Assembly (NCBI GenBank): GCA_014727845.1
Contig: WJMR01000164.1
Span: forward strand, 1-41,383
Source: Ignavibacteriales bacterium
GTDB lineage: Bacteria > Bacteroidota > Ignavibacteria > Ignavibacteriales > Ignavibacteriaceae
DNA: 41,383 bases
Direction: 5' to 3'
The notes beneath the pieces are model-generated. The model ran no database searches. It saw only the letters and a program-made list of their open reading frames with translations, and had not been told where the DNA came from. Numbering within the stretch: position 1 is the stretch's first letter; every line of letters starts with the position of its first letter. Below are positions 1-8,430 of this stretch, one piece after another. The translations under genes were made by a program, and so were the position numbers.

Positions 1-1372
1 CGGTGACCGTGTAGGGGGCGACGAAATAGCCGTCGGCGAGCCCCTGCATCAGCGCGCTGGCGCCGAGGCGGTTCGCGCCGTGGTCGGAGAAGTTCGCCTC
101 GCCGAGCGCGAACAAACCGGGGACGGTCGTCTCCAAATTGTAATCGACCCACAAGCCGCCCATCGTATAGTGAACGGCGGGGTAGATGCGCATCGGAACT
201 TCGTAGGGGTTCTCGTCGGTGATCTCCTCGTACATATCGAAGAGGTTGCCGTATTTCTCTCGGATGGCGTTCTCGCCGAGTCGATTGATCGCGTCGGCGA
301 AATCGAGATAGACGGCGCGTTTGGTTTTCCCGACGCCTCTGCCTTCGTCGCAGACTTGCTTGGCGGCTCGGCTGGCGACGTCGCGAGGCACGAGGTTGCC
401 GAAGCTGGGGTAGCGCCGTTCGAGGTAGTAGTCGCGCTCCTCCTCGGGGATGTCGGTCGGCTTCCGGTCGTCGCCCGCTTTTTTCGGCGCCCACACCCTG
501 CCGTCGTTCCTGAGCGACTCGCTCATCAGCGTGAGCTTGGACTGATAGTCGCCCGAAACGGGAATGCACGTCGGGTGGATCTGCACGTAGCACGGGTTGG
601 CGAAAGCGGCGCCCTTCTTATAAGCGCGCCATGCCGCCGTCGCGTTGGAGCCCATCGCGTTGGTGGAAAGGTAATAGACGTTGCCGTAGCCGCCCGTCGC
701 GAGGAGGACGGCGTGCGCCGCGTGCTTGGTAATCTCGCCCGTCGTCATGTTCCGCGCGACGATTCCTCGCGCTTGCCCGTCGATCGTCACGACGTCGAGC
801 ATTTCGTGGCGGGCGAACATCTCGACCTTCCCGGCGCCGACTTGCCGACTCAAGGCGCTATAGGCGCCGAGGAGCAACTGTTGCCCCGTCTGCCCGCGCG
901 CGTAAAACGTCCGACTCACCTGCGCGCCGCCGAAGGAGCGGTTGTCGAGATAGCCGCCGTAGTCCCTCGCGAAGGGGACGCCCTGCGCCACGCACTGATC
1001 GATGATGTTGTTGCTGAGCTCCGCCAAGCGATAGACGTTCGCCTCGCGGGCGCGATAGTCGCCGCCTTTGACGGTGTCGTAGAAAAGTCGATAGACGCTG
1101 TCGCCGTCGTTCGGGTAGTTCTTCGCCGCGTTGATGCCGCCCTGCGCGGCGATCGAGTGGGCGCGGCGGGAACTATCCTGATAGCAGAACGCCTTGACGT
1201 TGTAGCCCATCTCCGCCAACGACGCCGCCGCCGAAGCGCCGGCGAGACCCGTGCCGACGACGATAACGGTGTATTTCCGCTTGTTGGCGGGGTTCACTAA
1301 TTTCTGATTCGAGCGGTAGTTCGTCCACTTGTCTTGAATCGGACCTTCGGGAATTTTCGAGTCGAGCGTCAT
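1..1372 (-). CDS. sdhA: Succinate dehydrogenase/fumarate reductase flavoprotein subunit (partial, C-terminus outside window)
   Basis: This is the flavoprotein that oxidises succinate to fumarate and passes electrons through covalently bound FAD to the iron-sulfur subunit, on the inner face of the membrane. It is missing from the ORF track because its stop lies beyond base 1. I read it by translating the complement from the ATG at 1372, which gives about 457 codons. Visible motifs are the dinucleotide fold [19 protein letters not shown] (about residues 38-56), the FAD-attachment His in [15 protein letters not shown], the HPTCIP substrate loop, and [18 protein letters not shown] near the window edge. 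The sequence follows the Bacillus/Bacteroidota-type SdhA pattern rather than the E. coli one. The start overlaps the sdhC stop by one base (TAATG), so the two are translationally coupled. sdhB is expected just outside the window. Confidence 0.96.
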   Translation of the reverse strand, partial: MTLDSKIPEGPIQDKWTNYRSNQKLVNPANKRKYTVIVVGTGLAGASAAASLAEMGYNVKAFCYQDSSRRAHSIAAQGGINAAKNYPNDGDSVYRLFYDTVKGGDYRAREANVYRLAELSNNIIDQCVAQGVPFARDYGGYLDNRSFGGAQVSRTFYARGQTGQQLLLGAYSALSRQVGAGKVEMFARHEMLDVVTIDGQARGIVARNMTTGEITKHAAHAVLLATGGYGNVYYLSTNAMGSNATAAWRAYKKGAAFANPCYVQIHPTCIPVSGDYQSKLTLMSESLRNDGRVWAPKKAGDDRKPTDIPEEERDYYLERRYPSFGNLVPRDVASRAAKQVCDEGRGVGKTKRAVYLDFADAINRLGENAIREKYGNLFDMYEEITDENPYEVPMRIYPAVHYTMGGLWVDYNLETTVPGLFALGEANFSDHGANRLGASALMQGLADGYFVAPYTVT

Positions 1373-2040
1373 TACGCGCCTCCCGTCATTGCTTGCCACG
1401 CAAAGTAGATCGGCATCGTCGCGAATCCCGCGGGCACGATGATTGAAAAGAGCACGCCGAGCGTCTTGATGATCGGCGTGTATTTTTTATGGTTCAATCC
1501 GAGCGTCTGGAACGCGCTTTGGAAACCGTGGTTCAGATGGAATCCGAGCAGAATGAGCGCGACGACGTAGAACCCGGAATACACGGGGTCGTGGAACGCC
1601 GCGACCACCACGTCATAGATCGTCGAATCCATCTCGGTGAAGCGGAACGGGAAGGTGAAGCTTTGCAAATGCACGACGAGGAAGAAGAGCACGAGCGCGC
1701 CGGAGTAAATCATCGTCCGCGAAGCGAGCGAGCTATTAACCGACTGTTTGCTCACGGCGTAGCGTTTCGGGCGCGCCTTCCAATTGCGGACGGTAACGAT
1801 CAAACTATCGACGATGTGCAACAGGAAGCCGAGTATCAGCCCGATCTCCATAATGTGAATGATCACGTTCGAGGACATAAACTCGGCGTAGGCGTTGAAG
1901 GCGGCGCCGCCGTCGTCGTTGAAGAGCGTGAGGTTGCCGGAGAGGTGCGCCACTAAAAACGAACAGAGGAACAACCCCGTCAACGACATAATAATCTTCT
2001 TGCCGACCGGCGAGCCGACTGTTTGATAATACCAATTCAT
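1372..2040 (-). CDS. sdhC: Succinate dehydrogenase cytochrome b558 subunit
   Basis: This is the single-chain (fused C/D-type) membrane anchor of a class B succinate:quinone oxidoreductase. It binds haem b and quinone and holds SdhAB on the membrane. I chose the start [10 protein letters not shown] at 2040, not the ORF-track start at 2160. An SD sequence (GGAG) sits 7 nt before this ATG, family members begin at this sequence, and the extra 40 upstream residues are basic and unrelated. The 222-residue protein has five hydrophobic segments. Conserved His residues fit haem ligands (AHLSGN, IIHIME, LLHIVD, VVHLQS, GFHLNHG). It is the first gene of sdhC-sdhA(-sdhB), the usual order for this class. 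A good promoter lies about 90-120 nt upstream. Confidence 0.93.
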   Translation of the reverse strand: MNWYYQTVGSPVGKKIIMSLTGLFLCSFLVAHLSGNLTLFNDDGGAAFNAYAEFMSSNVIIHIMEIGLILGFLLHIVDSLIVTVRNWKARPKRYAVSKQSVNSSLASRTMIYSGALVLFFLVVHLQSFTFPFRFTEMDSTIYDVVVAAFHDPVYSGFYVVALILLGFHLNHGFQSAFQTLGLNHKKYTPIIKTLGVLFSIIVPAGFATMPIYFAWQAMTGGA

Positions 2041-2131
2041 AAGTGAGCTCCAAAGGATTGAACGGAATCGTCCGGATCGCTTCCCGTATTCCGCGTTCGT
2101 TCGCGAAACGCGTCGCGGGCGTTTCAAATTC

Positions 2132-2160
2132 AAATTAGAAAATCCGCGTTCCAAAATCAA
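2132..2160 (-). promoter_or_regulatory. Predicted sigma70-type promoter of the sdh operon
   Basis: On the minus strand, TTGATT (2160-2155) and TAATTT (2137-2132) are separated by exactly 17 nt. Transcription would start near 2125, giving a leader of about 85 nt before the sdhC ATG. The same TTGATT -35 box recurs upstream of the terB-like gene and the fatty-acid operon in this window. Confidence 0.55.
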
Positions 2161-2230
2161 CGCGTCGCGCGCGGCGTTTCACGGATTTTTCGTCGGATCG
2201 CCCGAGGATCGCCCCGACGGAACGCTTACC

Positions 2231-2270
2231 CGCCCAACTGCGCGATCAGCCGCCCAATTGCGCGATCAGC
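2231..2270. repeat. 20-bp tandem duplication at the 3' end of the renalase-like gene
   Basis: Bases 2231-2250 and 2251-2270 are the same 20-mer with one mismatch (minus strand GCTGATCGCGCA[A/G]TTGGGCG). Twenty is not a multiple of three, yet the distal copy places an in-frame TGA after ...LIAQLGG. The downstream copy would encode the same LIAQLGG followed by TAA. The duplication therefore appears to have replaced the old stop with a new one without changing the protein end. Confidence 0.9.
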
Positions 2271-3259
2271 CGCTCGGCGGCGGCGAAGCCCGAGTTGACG
2301 GCGCCCTCGACGTGCGGCGAAACGAACGCGTCGCCCGCGATCGCCAACGGCGCGGGGTGCGCGACGAACGCGAACGGCTCCTCGTAGAACCGATACGGCT
2401 GGCTATACTTCCACCGGACCACCTCCACCTTCTCGGCGCAGTTGCACGTCCACGGCTCGGCTTCGTCCATCAGGCGCGCGGCGATCTCCTCGTCGGCGTA
2501 GTCCCAATAGGTTCGGCTGAATTCGGAGGACGCCAAGAGCGTCACCGCCTCGCCGTTCGGGGATACCCCCTTACGCTTGTTGTCGGCGATCCACGCCACC
2601 GACTCGCCCGAGACGAACACGCCGCCCGGCTCCGGCACGCCCGACTCGCGCTCCAGCAACGCCAAAACGGCGATGCACGGGTCGTATTTAATCTTATCCA
2701 ACGGCGTCCGGATCGATTCCGGCAACGACCATCCCGAGGCGTCAACCAACGCCGTCGCGAGGGGAACGGGCGCCGTCAACATCGCCGCCTCCGCTCGGAA
2801 CGTTTCGCCCGTCGCGTCCTCGAGCGTCCATCCCTCGCCCTCGGGCGCGAGCCGAACGATCTCGCGACCTCGCTCGACGTCGAGCCCCTCGCCGACAATC
2901 TCGGCGAACGCCTCGAAGCCGCGCTTGGCGGCGTACCGCGGGTCGTCGTCTTCCCGCAACCCGATGCGCGCCGTGTGGAATCCCTTTCCCCACTCGAACG
3001 CCTCGCCGCGCTCGACCCAGTAGTTCGTCATCTCGGAAAAACGCTTCGTGTGCGCGAAGAAATATTGCGCGCCGGAGTCGAAGACGCCCTCGGCGCCGCC
3101 CTCGGATTTAATTACGCGCGTCGCCATCCGTCCGCCGAGCACGGACTCCTTCTCGAATATCGTCGCCGCCACGTCGGACTCGCGAAAGCGTCTCGCCGCC
3201 GCCAATCCCGTCGCGCCCCCGCCAATAATCGCGACGCGGGGTCCGTCTTCATTACGCAT
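2246..3259 (-). CDS. Renalase-like NAD(P)/FAD-dependent oxidoreductase
   Basis: This is a 337-residue flavoprotein of the renalase-like amine-oxidase superfamily (COG3380 type). Substrates of bacterial members are mostly unknown, although some renalases oxidise dihydronicotinamide isomers. The N-terminus has the FAD-binding Rossmann motif VAIIGGGATGLAAARRF (residues about 9-25), then the GGRMATR loop (about 42-48) and FDSGAQYF, which is typical of the family. The C-terminus has the second FAD contact LAIAGDAFVSPHVEGAVNSG. No signal peptide is seen, so it should be cytosolic. It is transcribed away from cmk, has its own predicted promoter, and lies upstream of the sdh promoter on the same strand. 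The 3' end carries a 20-bp tandem duplication that supplies its present stop codon. The exact reaction cannot be assigned. Confidence 0.82.
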   Translation of the reverse strand: MRNEDGPRVAIIGGGATGLAAARRFRESDVAATIFEKESVLGGRMATRVIKSEGGAEGVFDSGAQYFFAHTKRFSEMTNYWVERGEAFEWGKGFHTARIGLREDDDPRYAAKRGFEAFAEIVGEGLDVERGREIVRLAPEGEGWTLEDATGETFRAEAAMLTAPVPLATALVDASGWSLPESIRTPLDKIKYDPCIAVLALLERESGVPEPGGVFVSGESVAWIADNKRKGVSPNGEAVTLLASSEFSRTYWDYADEEIAARLMDEAEPWTCNCAEKVEVVRWKYSQPYRFYEEPFAFVAHPAPLAIAGDAFVSPHVEGAVNSGFAAAERLIAQLGG

Positions 3260-3300
3260 ACAATCCCGTCACCGTTGTTGTCGTGTGATAAATAGCGTCG

Positions 3301-3329
3301 AAATTATCACGTTTGCGCGTAAATCGCAA
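3301..3329 (-). promoter_or_regulatory. Predicted promoter of the renalase-like gene
   Basis: On the minus strand, TTGCGA (3329-3324) and TAATTT (3306-3301) are 17 nt apart and lie about 40 nt upstream of the ATG at 3259. It is part of a divergent promoter region with the cmk operon. Confidence 0.5.
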
Positions 3330-3385
3330 CCGCTTACGCCCGCCAAAGGGGTGAAACCAAGTCGGATGAAACGCGCCGCGCTATC

Positions 3386-3396
3386 TATAATATAAT
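3386..3396 (+). promoter_or_regulatory. -10 region of the cmk-ispH-rpsA operon
   Basis: Two overlapping perfect TATAAT hexamers (3386-3391 and 3391-3396) precede cmk by about 40 nt. No good TTGACA-like -35 is visible at the right distance, so the -10 may be compensated by an activator or by the strong AT-rich box. The transcription start is expected near 3403. Confidence 0.45.
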
Positions 3397-3433
3397 TGTG
3401 TTTGAGGAAGGAAATCCGTAAAATTACCGTTCT

Positions 3434-4114
3434 ATGGCAAAAAAATTGGCGGTCGCGATCGACGGTCCGGCGGGCTCGGGGAAAAGCGTTTCCGCGAAGC
3501 TCGTCGCCGATCGACTCGGCTATTTATATATCGACACCGGGGCGATGTATCGCGCGGTGACGCTCGCGGCGATTGAACGCGGCGTTGCGGGCGACGTCGA
3601 GGCGACGGTGCGGCTCGCCGAGGAATTGGACGTCCGACTCGAGTATAAGTCGGGCGTTACGCGCGTTTTCGCCGACGGCGCGGAGGTGACCGAGGAAATT
3701 CGCGCGCCCCGCGTCAACGATCGCGTCTCCCCCGTCGCCGCCATAGACGGCGTACGATCGGCGCTCGTCGCCAAGCAACGCGCGATGGCGGGCGAGAACG
3801 GCGTGGTGATGGAGGGCAGAGACGTCGGCTCGGTGGTTCTACCCGACGCCGAAGTGAAGGTGTTTCTCGTCGCCTCCATCGAGGAGCGCGCCAAACGTCG
3901 CGCCAAGGAATACGCCGAGAAAGGCGTCGAGGTTTCGATCGAGGACGTGGAGCGGAACCTCCGCGAGCGCGACCGTATTGATTCAAGCCGTGCCGCGTCT
4001 CCGCTGATTAAGACGCCCGACGCGATCGAGATCGACACGTCGAATTTGACGATCGAACAACAGGTCGAGAAAATCACGGCGCTCGCCGTCGAAGCGGGAG
4101 CCGAGTTAGTATGA
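3434..4114 (+). CDS. cmk: Cytidylate kinase
   Basis: This enzyme phosphorylates CMP and dCMP with ATP, feeding nucleic-acid and CDP-lipid synthesis in the cytosol. The 226-residue length is normal for the bacterial family. The P-loop GPAGSGKS is at residues 11-18, followed by the conserved IDTGAMYRAVT. MEGRDVGSVVLPDAEVKVFL lies near the middle, and the LID-type region ERAKRRAKEY with DRIDSSRAASPL follows. It is the first gene of the operon. The purine-rich stretch AGGAAGGA lies about 22 nt before the ATG, too far for an ideal SD. Its stop overlaps the ispH start (ATGA), so the two are coupled. Close cmk-ispH-rpsA linkage is known from several bacterial phyla. Confidence 0.96.
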   Translation: MAKKLAVAIDGPAGSGKSVSAKLVADRLGYLYIDTGAMYRAVTLAAIERGVAGDVEATVRLAEELDVRLEYKSGVTRVFADGAEVTEEIRAPRVNDRVSPVAAIDGVRSALVAKQRAMAGENGVVMEGRDVGSVVLPDAEVKVFLVASIEERAKRRAKEYAEKGVEVSIEDVERNLRERDRIDSSRAASPLIKTPDAIEIDTSNLTIEQQVEKITALAVEAGAELV

Positions 4115-5052
4115 GAGTTACGATAGACGATAGCGCGGGATTCTGCTGGGGCGTGGTTCGCGCCGTCCAATTCGCCGAGGCGGAGCTCGACGAGTCGCGC
4201 GAACTCTACTGCCTTGGAGACATCATCCACAACAAGTTGGAGATCGAGCGACTCGCCCGAATGGGAATGAAGACGATCTCGGTCGAGGACTTCCCCACGC
4301 TACCCGAAGGCGCCGAGGTTCTCGTCCGCGCGCACGGCGAGCCCCCCTCCACCTACAAGGCGGCGGAGCGGCACGGCTTACGACTTATCGACGCGACGTG
4401 CCCGATCGTCACGAAACTGCAAGAGCGGATCAAGGGCTACGTCGAGCGCGACTATCGCATCGTGATTTTCGGCAAGGAAGGTCACGCCGAGGTGATCGGA
4501 CTTAACGGCGTAACGGGCGGACGCGCGGTCGTCGTAAAAAGCGTCGAGGAGGCGCTCGAACGAGTCGATGCGAGCCGACCGACGGCGCTCTTCTCGCAGA
4601 CGACGATGGATAAACGCGTTTTCGGAGAGATCGCCAAAGCGCTCGGCGATAAATTTGAACGAGCGAACCGCGACAATCCGAACGCCGACGCGGACTTTTT
4701 TATTGCGCGCGACACGACGTGCGGTCAAGTCTCCGGTAGAGTCGATAAGCTCGCCGACTTCGCGCGCGCCAACGACGTCGTCGTGTTCGCGGCCGGACGC
4801 AAGAGCAGCAACGGCAAGGCGCTCTTCGCCGTGGCCAAAGCCGCCAATCCGCGCACGCATTTTGTGGAGCGCCCCGAGGACGTGGAACCCGCATGGTTCG
4901 CGGGCGCCGAGCGAGTCGGGGTATCCGGCGCCACCTCCACGCCCGTGCAAATTATGACGGACGTGAAACAAAGAATTGAAAACGCATTTGGGAACGACGA
5001 CGCGACGCGGCTCGCCGACGAGCCGGCCGAACATGCGGCGTCGAACCAATAG
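4111..5052 (+). CDS. ispH: 4-hydroxy-3-methylbut-2-enyl diphosphate reductase
   Basis: This [4Fe-4S] enzyme carries out the last step of the MEP isoprenoid pathway, reducing HMBPP to IPP and DMAPP. The three cluster cysteines are visible at about C12 (GFCWGV), C97 (DATCPIV) and C204 (DTTCGQV). Substrate-binding His residues are in IIHN (about 40), RAHGEPP (about 75) and GHAEVIG (about 125). The catalytic Glu is about 127 and the SQTT motif is about 162-165. The 313-residue length is standard. It overlaps cmk by four bases. A 91-nt gap then leads to rpsA. The MEP route is therefore the likely source of quinone tails and undecaprenyl carriers here. Confidence 0.97.
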   Translation: MRVTIDDSAGFCWGVVRAVQFAEAELDESRELYCLGDIIHNKLEIERLARMGMKTISVEDFPTLPEGAEVLVRAHGEPPSTYKAAERHGLRLIDATCPIVTKLQERIKGYVERDYRIVIFGKEGHAEVIGLNGVTGGRAVVVKSVEEALERVDASRPTALFSQTTMDKRVFGEIAKALGDKFERANRDNPNADADFFIARDTTCGQVSGRVDKLADFARANDVVVFAAGRKSSNGKALFAVAKAANPRTHFVERPEDVEPAWFAGAERVGVSGATSTPVQIMTDVKQRIENAFGNDDATRLADEPAEHAASNQ

Positions 5053-5143
5053 CCGTCGATAGTCAAACTATGTCAAACAACTAACGACCGTTCGTCGCCA
5101 CGTTGACGGCGCGACGCGCGAACGCGAAACAAGGAGAGGACGA

Positions 5144-7027
5144 ATGTCCGAAGAACAAAACGCGGGAACGTTATCCGCCCGCGAACTCGATTACGAAAAA
5201 AGCAAACGGCAATTCTTCGACGAAGAGTATTCGAAGGATGAATTTGAGGAATTGGCGAACCTCTACGCCGAATCGATCAACCAAGTCAAAGAAGGCGAGT
5301 TGATCAAGGGCAACGTGCTTCGGAAAACCGACGACAACGTCATCATCGACATCGGTTTCAAATCCGAAGGCGCCATTTCCAACGAAGAATTTCAAAGCGT
5401 CGAGGAATTGCAACCCGGCGACGAGATCGAGGTGGTGCTCGAGCGTCTCGAGGATCGGCACGGCAATCTCGTCTTAAGCAAGAAGCGCGCGGATTTCCTC
5501 CGCATCTGGGAGCGCGTGCTCAACGCCTACGAGAACGACGACGTCCTGCGCGGCAGAATCGTTCGTCGCATTAAAGGCGGTATGGTCGTCGATCTGTTCG
5601 GGATGGAGGCGTTCCTTCCCGGTTCGCAAATCGACGTGCGCCCCATTCGCGACTTCGACGCCTACGTCGGGAAAGAGATGGATTTCAAGGTCGTCAAGGT
5701 CAACATCCCGACCGAGAACGTCGTCGTTTCCCACAAGGTGCTCGTCGAAGCCGAGCTCGCCGGCCAGCGCAAGCAGATCCTCGAAAGCTTGGAGCGCGGA
5801 CAGATTCTCGAGGGCGTCGTCAAAGCCATCACCGATTTCGGCGTCTTCGTCGATCTCGGCGGCGTGGACGGCCTCGTGCACATCACCGACCTGAGCTGGG
5901 GACGCATCAACCATCCGAGCGAAGTCGTCAAACTCGACGAGACGATCAACGTCGTCGTCACCGACTTCGACGAGGAGAAGAAGCGCATCTCGCTCTCGCT
6001 TAAAAAACTGCTTCCGCATCCGTGGGAAAATATCGACGAAAAATACCACGAAGGCGAGAAGGTCGCCGGTCGCGTCGTTTCGCTGACCGACTACGGCGCC
6101 TTCATCGAGCTGGAAAAAGGCATCGAGGGCTTGATCCACAACTCCGAGATGAGCTGGACGCAACACATCAAGCATCCCTCGCAGATGGTGACGATGGGGC
6201 AGATCGTGGACGCGGTCATCCTCAACCTCGACACCGAGGATAAAAAGATCTCGCTCGGTATGAAGCAACTCGAGCCGGACCCGTGGGACGAGCTGATGCA
6301 GAAATACCCGATCGGCTCGCGCCAGAAGGGCGTCGCCCGCAACCTCACCAACTTCGGCGTCTTCGTCGAGTTGGAGCCGGGCATCGACGGTCTCGTGCAC
6401 ATTTCGGATCTCTCCTGGACGAAGAAAATCCGACACCCCGGAGAGGTCGTCAAGAAAGGCGACGAGATCGAAGTGGTCGTCCTCGCCATCGACATCGAGC
6501 AGCGGAAAATCTCGCTCGGTCATAAGCAGGTGCACGACAATCCGTGGGATACGTTCGAGCGGAACTACGAGCCGGGAGTGGACGTACCCGGCAAAATCGT
6601 CCGCGTCATCGACAAGGGCGTCATCGTCGAACTTCCCGAAGAAGTGGACGGATTCGTGCCGCAGAACCAGTTGGCGGGAACGCGCGTGAAGAACATCGCG
6701 CAACACTTCGAACCGGGACAGGACATAACCGTCCGCGTTATCGAGTTCGACAAAGACAGCAAGAAGATTGTCCTCTCGCCGTTGGCGTACTTGAAAGAAC
6801 AGCCGAACGAGAGCGTCGAGGAGTACATCGAGAAACACAATCTCGAGGGGCAAACGCCTCAGGACTTCGCGAACGCCAAGTCGCCGTTCTACGGTAGCAA
6901 GCCGACGGGCAACAACCCGATGGACAAGCTGAAAGACTACATCCCCGTCGATAAGGCGCCGCCTCCGGAGGAGGAAGAAACGACCTCCGAGGACGAAACG
7001 TCCGAAGACGAGACGGAAGAAGAATAA
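5144..7027 (+). CDS. rpsA: 30S ribosomal protein S1 (six S1 domains)
   Basis: S1 binds mRNA on the 30S subunit and helps initiate translation of structured messages. The 627-residue protein shows six consecutive S1/OB-fold repeats at roughly residues 52-120, 138-205, 222-292, 307-377, 394-464 and 481-549. The middle repeats carry the classic pattern TDFGVFVDLGGVDGLVH...LSLKKL. The protein ends in a very acidic tail (EEEETTSEDETSEDETEEE), a long disordered end. A strong SD (AAGGAGAGG) stands before the ATG. It is the third gene after cmk and ispH. The 91-nt leader contains a short GTCAAAC direct repeat (5062-5068 and 5072-5078) of unknown meaning. The operon ends at the terminator at 7051-7078. 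Confidence 0.97.
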   Translation: MSEEQNAGTLSARELDYEKSKRQFFDEEYSKDEFEELANLYAESINQVKEGELIKGNVLRKTDDNVIIDIGFKSEGAISNEEFQSVEELQPGDEIEVVLERLEDRHGNLVLSKKRADFLRIWERVLNAYENDDVLRGRIVRRIKGGMVVDLFGMEAFLPGSQIDVRPIRDFDAYVGKEMDFKVVKVNIPTENVVVSHKVLVEAELAGQRKQILESLERGQILEGVVKAITDFGVFVDLGGVDGLVHITDLSWGRINHPSEVVKLDETINVVVTDFDEEKKRISLSLKKLLPHPWENIDEKYHEGEKVAGRVVSLTDYGAFIELEKGIEGLIHNSEMSWTQHIKHPSQMVTMGQIVDAVILNLDTEDKKISLGMKQLEPDPWDELMQKYPIGSRQKGVARNLTNFGVFVELEPGIDGLVHISDLSWTKKIRHPGEVVKKGDEIEVVVLAIDIEQRKISLGHKQVHDNPWDTFERNYEPGVDVPGKIVRVIDKGVIVELPEEVDGFVPQNQLAGTRVKNIAQHFEPGQDITVRVIEFDKDSKKIVLSPLAYLKEQPNESVEEYIEKHNLEGQTPQDFANAKSPFYGSKPTGNNPMDKLKDYIPVDKAPPPEEEETTSEDETSEDETEEE

Positions 7028-7050
7028 CGCCGCCGTAACGCGGTTATACG

Positions 7051-7078
7051 AGGGGGCGCGCGTGCGTCCCCTTTTTTT
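7051..7078 (+). terminator. Rho-independent terminator after rpsA
   Basis: A 9-bp GC-rich stem (AGGGGGCGC paired with GCGTCCCCT, one G-U pair) with the four-base loop GCGT is followed by seven T residues. It ends only 3-4 nt before the mtaB ATG. Confidence 0.85.
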
Positions 7079-7081
7079 ATT

Positions 7082-8365
7082 ATGGTCGAAAAAACTGTCG
7101 CGTTCGCGACGCTTGGGTGCAAGCTGAACTACGCGGAAACGTCCGCGATCGCGCGGCGCTTCGAGGAGCGCGGCTATCGCGAGGCGCGCGCCGGCGAGAT
7201 AGCCGACGTCGTGTACGTTCACACGTGCGCCGTCACGGGCGTCGCCGCCAAACAAAGTCGGCAAACGATCCGACGAATGGCGCGCGAACATGCCGGCGCG
7301 TTCGTCGTGGCGGCGGGTTGCTACGCCGCGCTCGACGCCGAAGCGCTCGCTGAAATCGACGAGGTCGATCTTGTGCTCGGAACCGCCGAGAAGTTTCGAC
7401 CCTTCGACTACGCGCGCGACTTCCGCAAGCGCCCCGAGCCGATCGTCGCCGTCGGCGGCGAGCTTACCTTCGCCCCCGCCGCGAGTCGCTCGTCCGACGC
7501 CCGCACGCGCGGCTTCCTGAAAATCCAAGACGGATGCGACTATCGATGCGCCTATTGCGCCATCCCCCGCGCTCGAGGCGCGAGCCGCTCGGCGCCGCTC
7601 CCACGCCTTCTCGACGACTTTCGACGACTGATCGACGAGGGCTATCGGGAGATCGTTTTAACGGGAGTCAACGTCGGCGACTATCGCGACGGCGAAAACG
7701 ACCTCGCCTCGCTCGCGCGCGCTTTATCGGAAATCGAGGGCGACTTCCGCGTGCGGCTCGGAAGCGTGGAGCCGGACTTGCTTTCCGACGAACTGATCGA
7801 AACGGTCGTCGAACGCCCGAATGTATGCGCTCACTTTCATCTTCCACTCCAAAGCGGCTGCGACCGAACGCTCGCCAAAATGCGGCGGCGGTATCGCGTC
7901 GCCGATTACGGTGAACGTCTCGAGCGGATCGTCGAGCGCGCGCCCCGCGCGGGTATCGGGGCGGACGTGATCGTCGGGACGCCCGAGGAAACCGACGACG
8001 ACTTCGCCGAGACCCTCGACTTCGTCGAAACGGCGCCGCTCTCTTATCTGCACGTCTTTTCGTATTCGGTCCGCGAGAACACGCCGATGGCGGAGCGCCC
8101 CCTTGTCTCGCCCGACGTCGTGAAGCGGCGTTCCGCGCTCTTGCGGGAAGCGGGCGAGCGGAAGAAGGCGACGTTCATACAAACGCGCGTCGGCGGCCGG
8201 TTGCGCGTTCTCTTCGAGGGCGCGCTCGAGAACGGCGTACGGCGCGGGTTTTCCGAGGAATATGTTCGCGTCGCCGCGCCGGACGCGGCTAATCTCGCCA
8301 ATCGTTTCGCCGACGTTCGGGTCGTCGGCGTCGGCGAGGGAGAGGCGTTCGCCGAGGTCGAATGA
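7082..8365 (+). CDS. mtaB: tRNA threonylcarbamoyladenosine (t6A37) methylthiotransferase MtaB
   Basis: This radical-SAM enzyme adds a methylthio group to t6A at position 37 of ANN-decoding tRNAs, giving ms2t6A. The 427-residue protein has the N-terminal UPF0004 domain with auxiliary-cluster cysteines C13 (LGCKLN, an MtaB-type signature), C49 (HTCAVTG) and C80 (AGCYA). The radical-SAM motif C152-x3-C156-x2-C159 (DGCDYRCAYCA) follows, and a TRAM-like RNA-binding domain occupies about the last 65 residues. The start cannot lie further downstream, because the family motif begins at residue 10. No upstream start is in frame. There is no SD: the base before the ATG follows the T-tract of the rpsA terminator. 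Expression may depend on read-through or leaderless initiation. The stop is followed by the DUF5683-like gene. Confidence 0.93.
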   Translation: MVEKTVAFATLGCKLNYAETSAIARRFEERGYREARAGEIADVVYVHTCAVTGVAAKQSRQTIRRMAREHAGAFVVAAGCYAALDAEALAEIDEVDLVLGTAEKFRPFDYARDFRKRPEPIVAVGGELTFAPAASRSSDARTRGFLKIQDGCDYRCAYCAIPRARGASRSAPLPRLLDDFRRLIDEGYREIVLTGVNVGDYRDGENDLASLARALSEIEGDFRVRLGSVEPDLLSDELIETVVERPNVCAHFHLPLQSGCDRTLAKMRRRYRVADYGERLERIVERAPRAGIGADVIVGTPEETDDDFAETLDFVETAPLSYLHVFSYSVRENTPMAERPLVSPDVVKRRSALLREAGERKKATFIQTRVGGRLRVLFEGALENGVRRGFSEEYVRVAAPDAANLANRFADVRVVGVGEGEAFAEVE

Positions 8366-8430
8366 CGATCGGGCGCCTTGATCGCCGAGGGGGAAGCTCG
8401 TATTTTTATCCCGACGAAAAAAGGACAACT

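Noticed and set aside
80-1300. 406-codon plus-strand ORF
   Set aside because: It is antisense to the real sdhA, whose motifs are clear on the minus strand. sdhA is missing from the track only because it runs off the window.
5474-7528. 684-codon ORF antisense to rpsA and the start of mtaB
   Set aside because: rpsA and mtaB on the plus strand have complete, well-conserved domains. The antisense frame stays open because these genes rarely use TTA, CTA or TCA codons. No family features or RBS are seen.
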